This document shows, in pieces, positions 6,448 to 13,511 of a stretch of 13,511 bases of DNA. Under the pieces are notes generated by a model. That model had not been told where the DNA came from and did not search any database. It worked only from the letters and a program-made list of their open reading frames with translations. The stretch covers positions 1 to 13,511 of the forward strand of contig CAZQWU010000035.1 of the NCBI GenBank assembly GCA_964597305.1, in the 5' to 3' direction. Origin of the DNA: UBA7398 sp964597305 (GTDB lineage Bacteria; Actinomycetota; Actinomycetes; Nanopelagicales; Nanopelagicaceae). The first letter of the stretch is position 1. Each line of letters opens with the position of its first letter. Made by a program: the position numbers and the translations under genes.

Positions 6448-7866
6448 ATGGGAGAGAATTACGCAGTGAACGTCCTCGCTCATCGATATGCATCGCATGC
6501 AATGCGAGAAATTTGGTCGCCGCAGGCAAAGATCATTGCGGAGCGAAAATTATGGATCGCGGTAATGCGGGCACAATCATCTCTTGGCCATCCAATTGCA
6601 TCAAATGTTATTTCTGACTATGAAAAAGTTATCAATGACGTTAATTTTGAGTCAATCGATAAGCGAGAAAAGTCGTTGAGGCACGATGTTAAGGCTCGTA
6701 TAGAAGAATTTAATTCACTAGCGGGGCATGAAGCAATTCATACCGGGATGACAAGTCGTGATCTCACAGAAAATATCGAAGCGTGGCAAATTAAAAGTTC
6801 TTTAGACATTGTGAAACATCGAGTAGTCGCATTACTGGCGACGCTTGGCGAGAAAGCAGTCGAGTATCAACAACTTCCGATTGCCGGCAGATCTCATAAT
6901 GTGCCTGCACAAATTACAACGCTCGGGAAACGTTTTGCTAGCGCTGCGGAAGAACTGCTCTTTGCCTATGAGCGACTTGAAAATTTAATTCACCGTTTTC
7001 CGATGCGTGGCGTAAAAGGTCCAGTGGGAACTGCGCAAGATTCTGTTGATTTACTGGGGTCAGACGCACAGGAAAAACTTGAACACGCAATTGCACAAGA
7101 ATTGGGTTTTTCACGAGTACTTGATTCAACCGGACAGATTTATCCACGATCATTTGATTTCGATGTTGTCACCACACTCGTTCAATTAGCGGCATCGCCT
7201 TCATCTCTTGCAACATCGATTCGTCTTATGGCGGGAGCCGAATTAGTCACCGAAGGTTTTAAAGAAGGGCAAGTTGGATCGTCAGCCATGCCCCACAAAA
7301 TGAATACTCGTTCATGTGAAAGAGTAAACGGATTAGCAATAGTTTTACGTGGTTATGCATCAATGGTGAGTGAACTCAGTGGCGATCAATGGAATGAGGG
7401 CGATGTTTCTTGTAGCGTCGTGCGACGCATTGCGCTACCCGATGCTTTCTATGCGTTTGATGGATTAATGGAAACCATATTGACTGTCTTAAGTGAGTTT
7501 GGCGCTTTTCCAGAGGTAATTGCAAATGAGATTGAACGATACTTACCGTTCCTTGCCACGACGAAAATTCTAATGGCTGCGGTAAAAGCTGGTATTGGTC
7601 GCGAAGTTGCCCATGAAATAATTAAAGAACATGCGGTGAAAGCGGCGCTTGATATCCGCGCAGGTAAACCCAATTCAATGCTCGAGAATTTGGCATCAGA
7701 TACACGTATTCCACTTGATGGAAAAACATTAAAAGAACTATTGGCAGCACCTATTGAATTTACTGGTGATGCTGTTGGGCAAGTTCGTCGTGTTGTAAAA
7801 CGCATCGAAGTGATCACAGCAAAAAATCCAGAAGCAGCTCAATATCGTCCAGCAACAATTCGATAG
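6448..7866 (+). CDS. purB: Adenylosuccinate lyase
   Basis: PurB cleaves SAICAR to AICAR plus fumarate and adenylosuccinate to AMP plus fumarate, so it serves both the de novo pathway and the AMP branch begun by PurA. The 472 residues match the actinobacterial form. Motifs of the fumarase/aspartase superfamily are HDVKA (79-83), TSRDLTEN (102-109), GRSHNVPAQ (147-155) with the expected catalytic His150, and the mobile-loop signature GSSAMPHKMN (277-286) with the catalytic serine. The ATG directly follows the purD stop, with GAGG 5 nt upstream. An alternative GTG at 6466, preceded by GGAGAG, would remove six residues and cannot be excluded. The gene sits 4 nt before purC, whose enzyme makes its substrate. 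Confidence 0.97.
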   Translation: MGENYAVNVLAHRYASHAMREIWSPQAKIIAERKLWIAVMRAQSSLGHPIASNVISDYEKVINDVNFESIDKREKSLRHDVKARIEEFNSLAGHEAIHTGMTSRDLTENIEAWQIKSSLDIVKHRVVALLATLGEKAVEYQQLPIAGRSHNVPAQITTLGKRFASAAEELLFAYERLENLIHRFPMRGVKGPVGTAQDSVDLLGSDAQEKLEHAIAQELGFSRVLDSTGQIYPRSFDFDVVTTLVQLAASPSSLATSIRLMAGAELVTEGFKEGQVGSSAMPHKMNTRSCERVNGLAIVLRGYASMVSELSGDQWNEGDVSCSVVRRIALPDAFYAFDGLMETILTVLSEFGAFPEVIANEIERYLPFLATTKILMAAVKAGIGREVAHEIIKEHAVKAALDIRAGKPNSMLENLASDTRIPLDGKTLKELLAAPIEFTGDAVGQVRRVVKRIEVITAKNPEAAQYRPATIR

Positions 7867-7870
7867 TTCG

Positions 7871-8719
7871 ATGGAATTTCCTGGCTGGAAACATCTTCGC
7901 AGTGGCAAAGTTCGTGATCTCTTTACCAATAAGGATGGCGACTATCTCATCGTTGCATCGGATCGAATATCCGCCTTTGACTTCGTACTACCCACAGTAA
8001 TCCCCGATAAAGGAAAAATTCTTACCCAGATCTCTCTCTTTTGGTTTGATTTTTTTAGTGACGTTTTTCCACATCATGTGAAATCACTTGACGTTCCTGA
8101 TTCTGTAAAAGGGCGAGCGGTTATCGCTTATCCATTACATATGTTCCCCATAGAATGTGTCGCACGTGGCTATTTGACAGGTTCTGGCTGGGCGGAATAC
8201 CAAAATGAGCAGAGCGTCTGTGGAAATCCACTGCCACCAGGTTTGCGTGATGGCAGTGAACTACCCCAATCAATTTTCACACCGGCCACAAAAGCTGAGT
8301 TGGGTGATCACGATGAAAACATTTCATTTGTGCGGGCTACTGAAATTATTGGCATCGAAGATGCGCAGAACTTACGAGATATATCCTTAACTATTTATGA
8401 AAAAGCGAGAGATTACACGAGGTCACGTGGAATCTTGTTAGCAGATTCCAAATTCGAATTTGGCAGAGACCACCATGGCGAGATTCGGTTAGGTGATGAA
8501 GTCTTAACCCCTGACTCTTCCCGCTTCTGGGATGCCAATGCGTGGAATCCAGGCGGCGCGCAGGCATCCTTTGATAAGCAATTTGTCCGCGATTGGCTAG
8601 TAAATTCAGGGTGGGATCGCAAGAGTCCTCCACCAGAATTACCCGACGATGTTGTCGAAAAAACGCGCGATCGTTACATCGCAGCGTATGAATTGATCAC
8701 GGGAAAGAAATTCGCGTAG
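7871..8719 (+). CDS. purC: SAICAR synthetase (phosphoribosylaminoimidazole-succinocarboxamide synthase)
   Basis: PurC uses ATP to couple CAIR with aspartate, giving SAICAR, the substrate of the adjacent PurB. At 282 residues it is a normal stand-alone PurC. Recognisable segments are GKVRDLF (12-18), VASDRISAFDFVLP (28-41), ECVARGYLTGSGW (95-107), ADSKFEFG (191-198) and TPDSSRFWD (213-221). The usual ADTKFEFG carries Ser for Thr here, a mild change. No Shine-Dalgarno is visible before the ATG, only 4 nt after the purB stop, so translation probably depends on ribosomes finishing purB. The purC stop lies inside the strong ribosome binding site of purS. Confidence 0.98.
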   Translation: MEFPGWKHLRSGKVRDLFTNKDGDYLIVASDRISAFDFVLPTVIPDKGKILTQISLFWFDFFSDVFPHHVKSLDVPDSVKGRAVIAYPLHMFPIECVARGYLTGSGWAEYQNEQSVCGNPLPPGLRDGSELPQSIFTPATKAELGDHDENISFVRATEIIGIEDAQNLRDISLTIYEKARDYTRSRGILLADSKFEFGRDHHGEIRLGDEVLTPDSSRFWDANAWNPGGAQASFDKQFVRDWLVNSGWDRKSPPPELPDDVVEKTRDRYIAAYELITGKKFA

Positions 8720-8724
8720 GGGAG
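8718..8724 (+). promoter_or_regulatory. purS ribosome binding site overlapping the purC stop codon
   Basis: AGGGGAG begins within the TAG stop of purC and lies 5 nt before the purS ATG. This couples the two genes and gives purS one of the best initiation sites in the operon. Confidence 0.75.
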
Positions 8725-8729
8725 AATCA

Positions 8730-8975
8730 ATGGCAAAGATTATTGTTGAAGTCTTACTGAAAGAAGAGATTCTCGACCCTCAAGGAGATGCAGTCGCAGC
8801 AGCGCTACATCGTCTTGGTTTCAATTTCGTCACCGGAGTTCGACAGGGAAAAAGATTTGAAATTTCTACTTCAGGTATTCCCACCGTTGAACAAGTAAAG
8901 GAAATTGAACGAGCGGCAGAGACTTTGTTGGCAAATACCGTGATTGAATCTTTCACAGTTAGGCTTGAAAACTAA
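8730..8975 (+). CDS. purS: FGAM synthetase subunit PurS
   Basis: PurS is the small bridging subunit of the three-part formylglycinamidine ribonucleotide synthetase found in Gram-positive bacteria and archaea. It holds PurQ and PurL together and helps pass ammonia between them. The 81-residue length is typical. The sequence fits the family: an N-terminal strand MAKIIVEVLLK, the DPQGDAVAAALHRLGF helix, VRQGKRFEI, and a second helix before a C-terminal strand. It is followed after 2 nt by purQ, and purL follows purQ, giving the usual purS-purQ-purL order that makes this call secure despite the short length. Confidence 0.96.
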   Translation: MAKIIVEVLLKEEILDPQGDAVAAALHRLGFNFVTGVRQGKRFEISTSGIPTVEQVKEIERAAETLLANTVIESFTVRLEN

Positions 8976-8977
8976 TA

Positions 8978-9649
8978 ATGAAAATCGGGGTCATCACTTT
9001 TCCTGGATCACTTGATGACCGTGATGCCGCACGAGCGATCGAATATGCAGGTGCTACTCCAGTTGCACTGTGGCATGGCTCAGATGATCTAAAGGAAGTA
9101 TCTGCGGTTGTACTTCCTGGTGGGTTTTCTTATGGCGATTATCTCCGCTGTGGAGCGATCGCTCGATTCGCACCCATAATGTCCAGCGTCATTACAGCGG
9201 CAGAACATGGTTTTCCGGTTCTCGGAATTTGTAATGGTTTTCAAATTCTCTGCGAATCTCACCTACTTCCTGGCGCATTAACCCGAAATAAAGATCTTCA
9301 CTTTTTATGTCGTCCACAAGAAGTGGTGATTGAAAATAATGCAACAGTATGGACTCATACATTTTCTCACGGTGAAAAAATTACTATTCCTCTTAAGAAT
9401 GGTGAAGGATCATTCCAGTGTGATGATTCGACGCTTGCCATGCTAGAAAACGATGGTCGAGTGGTCGCGAGATATAGCGGTGAGAATCCCAACGGATCTC
9501 GTCATTTAATCGCGGGAATTACAAATAACCGAGGTAATGTCGTTGGGCTCATGCCACATCCAGAGCATGCTATTGATTCATTAACAGGGCCAAGTGAAGA
9601 CGGTTTGAAGTTCTTTACTTCAATCGTGGAATCGTTGGTTTCGCAATGA
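8978..9649 (+). CDS. purQ: FGAM synthetase subunit PurQ (glutamine amidotransferase)
   Basis: PurQ hydrolyses glutamine to supply ammonia to PurL in the fourth step of purine synthesis. It is a class I amidotransferase of 223 residues. The nucleophile Cys85 lies in VLGICNGFQ (81-89), and the His194/Glu196 pair is in MPHPEHAID (192-200), completing the triad. PGGFSYGDYLRCGAIARF (47-64) is characteristic of PurQ. The start lies 2 nt after purS without a strong Shine-Dalgarno, and its TGA overlaps the purL ATG by 4 bp. Both points suggest coupled translation and matched production of the three subunits. Confidence 0.98.
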   Translation: MKIGVITFPGSLDDRDAARAIEYAGATPVALWHGSDDLKEVSAVVLPGGFSYGDYLRCGAIARFAPIMSSVITAAEHGFPVLGICNGFQILCESHLLPGALTRNKDLHFLCRPQEVVIENNATVWTHTFSHGEKITIPLKNGEGSFQCDDSTLAMLENDGRVVARYSGENPNGSRHLIAGITNNRGNVVGLMPHPEHAIDSLTGPSEDGLKFFTSIVESLVSQ

Positions 9650-11312
9650 CAATCGATACAGTTGAACTCGCCAAAAAAACTCCTGACCAAAAACAGCCAT
9701 TTCATGAATTAGGTTTAAAAGAAGATGAATATTTACGAATCAGAGAAATTTTAAATCGACGACCTACATCGAGTGAATTAGCGATGTACTCAGTTATGTG
9801 GAGTGAACATTGCTCCTATAAATCCTCCAAGATTCATTTAAAACAATTTGGTGAAAAAGCGCCACGCTCGGAAGCTCTCCTTGTTGGAATCGGTGAAAAC
9901 GCTGGCGTCGTTGATATTGGTCAAGGTTATGCAGTGACCTTCAAAATAGAATCACATAATCACCCATCTTTTATTGAGCCTTATCAAGGCGCAGCTACTG
10001 GAGTTGGTGGGATAGTCCGTGACATCTTGACGATGGGTGCTCGTCCCATCGCTGTGATGGACCCGCTGAGATTTGGTCGAGCAGATGCGCCAGATACTCG
10101 CCGAGTTCTGACTGGCGTCGTTGCAGGTATCGGCGGTTACGGAAATTGTTTAGGACTTCCCAATATTGGTGGTGAAATTGTCTTTGACGAAACCTACGCC
10201 GGAAATCCTTTAGTAAATGCACTCTGCGTAGGCGTGATGAAGCACTCCGATATCAAGTTGGCAAAAGCGGCAGGTGTTGGAAATCTTGTCGTTCTTTACG
10301 GCGCAAAAACTGGTGGCGATGGAATAGGTGGCGTTTCTGTTTTAGCGAGTGAAACGTTTGGAAGTTCTGGTCCCACAAAGAGACCAAGTGTTCAGGTGGG
10401 AGATCCCTTTACTGAGAAAGTTCTCATTGAATGTTCACTGGAAATTTTTCACGAAGATCTTGTAGTGGGAATTCAAGATTTAGGTGGCGCGGGTCTTTCC
10501 TGTGCAACGAGTGAATTAGCATCGGCCGGCACGGGGGGAATGGAAATACATTTAGATCGAGTNNNNNNNNNNNNNNNNNNNNNNNNNNNNNNNNNNNNNN
10601 NNNNNNNNNNNNNNNNNNNNNNNNNNNNNNNNNNNNNNNNNNNNNNNNNNNNNNNNNNNNNNCCGAAAGTGTTCGCGGGCTCGCCGATGCGTGTTTAGAA
10701 CTAGGACTTCCAGTTACCGGCGGGAATGTTTCGTTTTATAACCAAACTGGCGATGTAGCAATTTTGCCTACCCCAATTATTGGAACTCTCGGAGTGATTT
10801 CCGATGTTCGCACACGAACACAACAAGGATTTCCCCGAACCGGTTTAGATATTTACCTTGTTGGCCGTCGAGAGATAACTCTGGCGGGAAGCGAATGGGC
10901 ATACATGCATGGTGAACGAGGTGGTCAGGTGCCGCAGGCAGATCTTGCACATGAAGGCAGGCTTATAGAATTTTTATTGGCCGGCCAAAATATTTTCTCA
11001 GCCGCTCATGATCTATCTTTGGGAGGACTAGTTGCTTCATTAACTGAAATGTCACTACGTAAAAAAATTGGCGTGGAAATTTCCCTAGAAAATCCTGGTG
11101 AAGAATTGCTGTCAGAAACTCCCGGAAGAGTTCTTATTGCAATTGATCCTACTGACAGCGAAAAATTGCGAGAACTTTCAGAGAGTAAAAATGTAGAGAT
11201 TCGTAAAATTGGTAGCACTGGTGGAAATTCACTTAAAGTGAACACAGTTGTAATCCCGCTCGATGAATTAAAGTCCGCTTATACCGAGGTTTTCAAGAAA
11301 CTTTTTGGATAG
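9646..11312 (+). CDS. purL: FGAM synthetase subunit PurL (small type), interrupted by a sequence gap
   Basis: PurL is the ATP-dependent synthetase subunit that converts FGAR to FGAM with ammonia from PurQ. The left part (about 305 residues) has the short-type N-terminus and the motifs MWSEHCSYKSSK (51-62), ESHNHPS (102-108) and GAATGVGG (115-122). The right part resumes in a different frame at 10665 with ESVRGLADACLELGLPVTGG and contains GERGGQVP and AAHDLSLGGL before the stop at 11310-11312. About 215 residues are visible there. Together these give about 520 of the roughly 740 expected for small PurL, so about 220 residues are missing in the N run. The separate purS and purQ confirm the three-subunit type. 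I read the break as an assembly gap, not a damaged gene. Confidence 0.95.
10563..10662. other. Assembly gap of 100 N inside purL
   Basis: Again exactly 100 N. The left part ends two bases into a codon and the right part has two bases before the next codon boundary, so an intact frame needs 3k+2 bases, not 100. Comparison with usual PurL length suggests about 650 nt are missing. Confidence 0.97.
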
Positions 11313-11325
11313 ATAGGATCTCGAT

Positions 11326-12789
11326 ATGGCTCGCCGACCTGATGGACGTCTCACTCACGAGATGTTTGTTGGGGAAAAAGGGCCGCAAGATGCGTGTGGT
11401 GTTTTCGGCGTCTGGGCGCCAGGCGAAGAAGTTGCGAAGTTAACTTTTTATGGACTTTATGCGCTCCAACATCGCGGTCAAGAATCCGCTGGAATTGCAA
11501 CATCGGATGGCGATCGCATTGTTATCTTCAAAGACATGGGCCTTGTGTCGCAGGTATTTACTGAATCAGATCTCGCATCATTAACAGGAAAACTTGCGAT
11601 TGGACATTGTCGATATTCGACAACTGGATCAAGTACCTGGATTAATGCGCAACCGACTATTCGTTCTACCGACCATGGTTCACTCGCATTGGCACATAAT
11701 GGGAACCTCACCAACACAGGTGAACTTGCAGAGCGAGTAGCTCGCGAATTTCCAGATCAACATGCAGAGGGTCGTGGCGCTACAACAGATACCGAAATTA
11801 TGACTGCGTTGCTTGCCGGACATCAATCGAAAAATTTTGATGCGAGCGTTCTCGAAGTGCTTCCGATGTTAGAAGGAGCATTCTCATTAGTTTTTATGGA
11901 TGAACAGACGCTGTATGCGGCCCGGGATCGCAATGGAGTTAGACCACTTGTTATTGGAAAATTAGAACGCGGTTGGGTTGTCGCTTCGGAAACAGCAGCG
12001 CTGGATATTGTCGGCGCTTCATTTATTCGTGAAGTCGAACCGGGTGAATTTATTGCAATTGATGAGAATGGATTGCGTACTTATCGCTGGGCTCAACCAG
12101 AGCCAAAAGGGTGTCTCTTTGAATATGTCTACCTTGCACGACCTGACACAACTATCGCGAATAGAGGAGTTCATATCACTCGAGTTGCGATTGGCGAACA
12201 GTTGGCAAAAGAGCATCCAGCCGATGCAGACTTGATTATCCCCGTACCAGAATCGGGTACACCAGCAGCAGTGGGATATGCACGCGCATCCGGAATTCCT
12301 TATGGTTCTGGGCTTGTAAAAAATTCTTATGTCGGCCGTACTTTTATTCAACCGAGTCAAACTATTCGACAATTAGGTATACGGCTCAAGCTCAATCCAT
12401 TGCGAGAAGTTATCGAAGGAAAAAAAATTGTCGTTGTTGATGATTCCATCGTTCGTGGAAATACCCAACGCGCCATTGTTCGAATGCTTCGTGAAGCTGG
12501 TGCGCGCGAAATCCATGTCCGAATCTCTTCACCGCCGGTCAAATGGCCATGTTTTTACGGCATCGATTTCGCTTCCCGCGCCGAATTAATCGCGGCAGGT
12601 CTTGATATCGAAGAAATTAGACGTTCCATCGGCGCAGATAGCCTTGGGTATGTTTCACTTGCTGGTCTTATTGAAGCGACAACTGTTGCGGAGAAAAATT
12701 TATGTACCGCCTGTTTTACTGGCACATATCCCATCACCATTCCAGAAGATCTCACAGCGGGTAAAAATCTCTTAGAAATCATTCAGTAA
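11326..12789 (+). CDS. purF: Amidophosphoribosyltransferase
   Basis: PurF transfers ammonia from glutamine to PRPP to make phosphoribosylamine, the first committed and usually feedback-inhibited step of the pathway. The 487-residue protein is the Gram-positive type. Residues 1-23 are a propeptide before Cys24 in DACGVFG, the N-terminal nucleophile released by self-processing in this family. The glutaminase part contains ALQHRGQESAG and GHCRYSTTGSS. The PRPP loop is VVVDDSIVRGNT (369-380). Cys263, Cys409, Cys460 and Cys463 (the last two in CTACFTG) match the four [4Fe-4S] ligands of the Bacillus enzyme, implying oxygen-sensitive stability. AGGA lies 7 nt before the ATG, 13 nt after the purL stop. 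Confidence 0.98.
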   Translation: MARRPDGRLTHEMFVGEKGPQDACGVFGVWAPGEEVAKLTFYGLYALQHRGQESAGIATSDGDRIVIFKDMGLVSQVFTESDLASLTGKLAIGHCRYSTTGSSTWINAQPTIRSTDHGSLALAHNGNLTNTGELAERVAREFPDQHAEGRGATTDTEIMTALLAGHQSKNFDASVLEVLPMLEGAFSLVFMDEQTLYAARDRNGVRPLVIGKLERGWVVASETAALDIVGASFIREVEPGEFIAIDENGLRTYRWAQPEPKGCLFEYVYLARPDTTIANRGVHITRVAIGEQLAKEHPADADLIIPVPESGTPAAVGYARASGIPYGSGLVKNSYVGRTFIQPSQTIRQLGIRLKLNPLREVIEGKKIVVVDDSIVRGNTQRAIVRMLREAGAREIHVRISSPPVKWPCFYGIDFASRAELIAAGLDIEEIRRSIGADSLGYVSLAGLIEATTVAEKNLCTACFTGTYPITIPEDLTAGKNLLEIIQ

Positions 12790-12799
12790 GAGAGATGAG

Positions 12800-13511
12800 A
12801 TGAGTACCTACAGGGATTCCGGTGTTGATATTGATGAAGGTGACCGCGCTGTCGAGTTAATGAAAGCGCATCTTGCAAGAGCATCTCGACCAGAAGTTGT
12901 CGGGGGAATTGGTGGATTTGCAGGATTATTTGATGCATCATTATTAAAAAAATATTCTCGGCCACTTTTGGCAACATCAACCGATGGCGTTGGAACAAAA
13001 ACAGAATTTGCTCGAATTCTTAACAAATATGACACCATCGGTGAAGATCTCGTGGCCATGGTGGTTGATGATCTTGTTGTATGCGGTGCGGAACCGCTTT
13101 TTATGACCGATTACATCGCCATCGGAAAAGTGCATCCAGAGAAAATTGCTGAAATCGTCAAAGGAATTGCTCGAGGATGCGAGAAAGCCAATACAGCCCT
13201 CATTGGTGGTGAAACTGCCGAACATCCTGGTTTGATGGCAGAAGATGAGTTTGATTTAGCGGGAGCAGCGACGGGTGTAGTTGAGGCTGACAATTTATTA
13301 GGTGAGGCGCGAGTGTGTGAAGGCGATCTTCTCCTCGCCATGCCGTCATCAGGATTTCATGCAAATGGCTACTCACTCATTCGACATATTATTAATTCGA
13401 AGGATCTCCCGCTTGATTTAAACGTTCCAGAAACACATTTAACGCTTGGTGAAATTGTATTAACACCCACCGAAATCTATACGCGAGATTGTTTAGTTCT
13501 TATCAAAGCGC
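12800..13511 (+). CDS. purM: Phosphoribosylformylglycinamidine cyclo-ligase (AIR synthetase), 3' truncated
   Basis: PurM closes the imidazole ring, converting FGAM to AIR with ATP, immediately after the PurSQL step. The ATG at 12800, 10 nt after the purF stop, is preceded by AAGAGAG at 5 nt. The frame stays open to the window edge, giving 237 of about 350 residues. Typical segments are SGVDIDEG (7-14), STDGVGTK (60-67), GEDLVAMVVDDLVVCGAEPL (81-100), GGETAEHPG (136-144) and PSSGFHANGYSLIR (182-195). An ATG 5 nt upstream is closed at once by an in-frame stop and cannot be the start. The C-terminal domain lies beyond the window. Confidence 0.98.
   Translation, partial: MSTYRDSGVDIDEGDRAVELMKAHLARASRPEVVGGIGGFAGLFDASLLKKYSRPLLATSTDGVGTKTEFARILNKYDTIGEDLVAMVVDDLVVCGAEPLFMTDYIAIGKVHPEKIAEIVKGIARGCEKANTALIGGETAEHPGLMAEDEFDLAGAATGVVEADNLLGEARVCEGDLLLAMPSSGFHANGYSLIRHIINSKDLPLDLNVPETHLTLGEIVLTPTEIYTRDCLVLIKA

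Noticed and set aside
10764..11312. A free-standing 182-codon gene after the second N run
   Set aside because: It is the C-terminal part of PurL; coding similarity extends upstream of its first ATG to the very edge of the gap.
1..13511. Mobile elements, CRISPR arrays, tRNA or rRNA genes, toxin-antitoxin or phage-defence genes
   Set aside because: No transposase, terminal repeat, regularly spaced repeat, cloverleaf or defence-related protein was seen; apart from one control region the window is filled with housekeeping genes.

Overview
The window looks like chromosomal sequence from a small-genome, low- to mid-GC actinobacterium, plausibly a freshwater or marine planktonic lineage such as the Nanopelagicales (acI) group. 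The reasons are: the order nth - TlpA-like lipoprotein - acs, which resembles the nth/thioredoxin-like/.../acs neighbourhood of Mycobacterium; the Gram-positive/actinobacterial types of PurF, PurB and separate PurS/PurQ/PurL; a GC content that by eye is in the mid-40s percent; and very tight packing with 4-bp gene overlaps. The lineage is an inference from content, not a measured placement.

Left part (1-2767): the 3' end of nth (endonuclease III, Fe-S loop intact) overlaps by 4 bp with a TlpA/ResA-like lipoprotein gene. That gene converges on acs (acetyl-CoA synthetase, minus strand), and their stop codons overlap at 755-758. Middle (2735-3123): a 389-nt divergent control region between acs and purA, the only non-coding stretch of note. 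It holds a likely leaderless promoter for acs, several dyad-symmetric sequences, a good Shine-Dalgarno plus a 42-codon small ORF, and a short GC-rich leader in front of purA.

Right part (3124-13511): a single co-directional block purA-galE-purD-purB-purC-purS-purQ-purL-purF-purM. Neighbouring genes overlap by up to 4 bp or are separated by at most 13 bp, so it is almost certainly one operon. It encodes PurF (step 1), PurD (step 2), PurSQL (step 4), PurM (step 5), PurC and PurB (SAICAR formation and cleavage), and PurA with PurB for IMP to AMP. The formyltransferase (PurN/T), PurE/K and PurH steps are not in the window. A UDP-glucose 4-epimerase-like gene sits inside the operon, overlapping purA. 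purM runs off the right edge.

Two runs of exactly 100 N interrupt purD (6240-6339) and purL (10563-10662). In both cases the reading frame changes across the run and too few residues remain for the family. The runs are therefore scaffold placeholders, not measured lengths, and both genes are probably intact in the organism. I found no mobile element, CRISPR array, tRNA or rRNA. Most of the window is core metabolism; the parts that may hold something undescribed are the acs/purA divergent region with its small ORF and the galE insertion in the purine operon.
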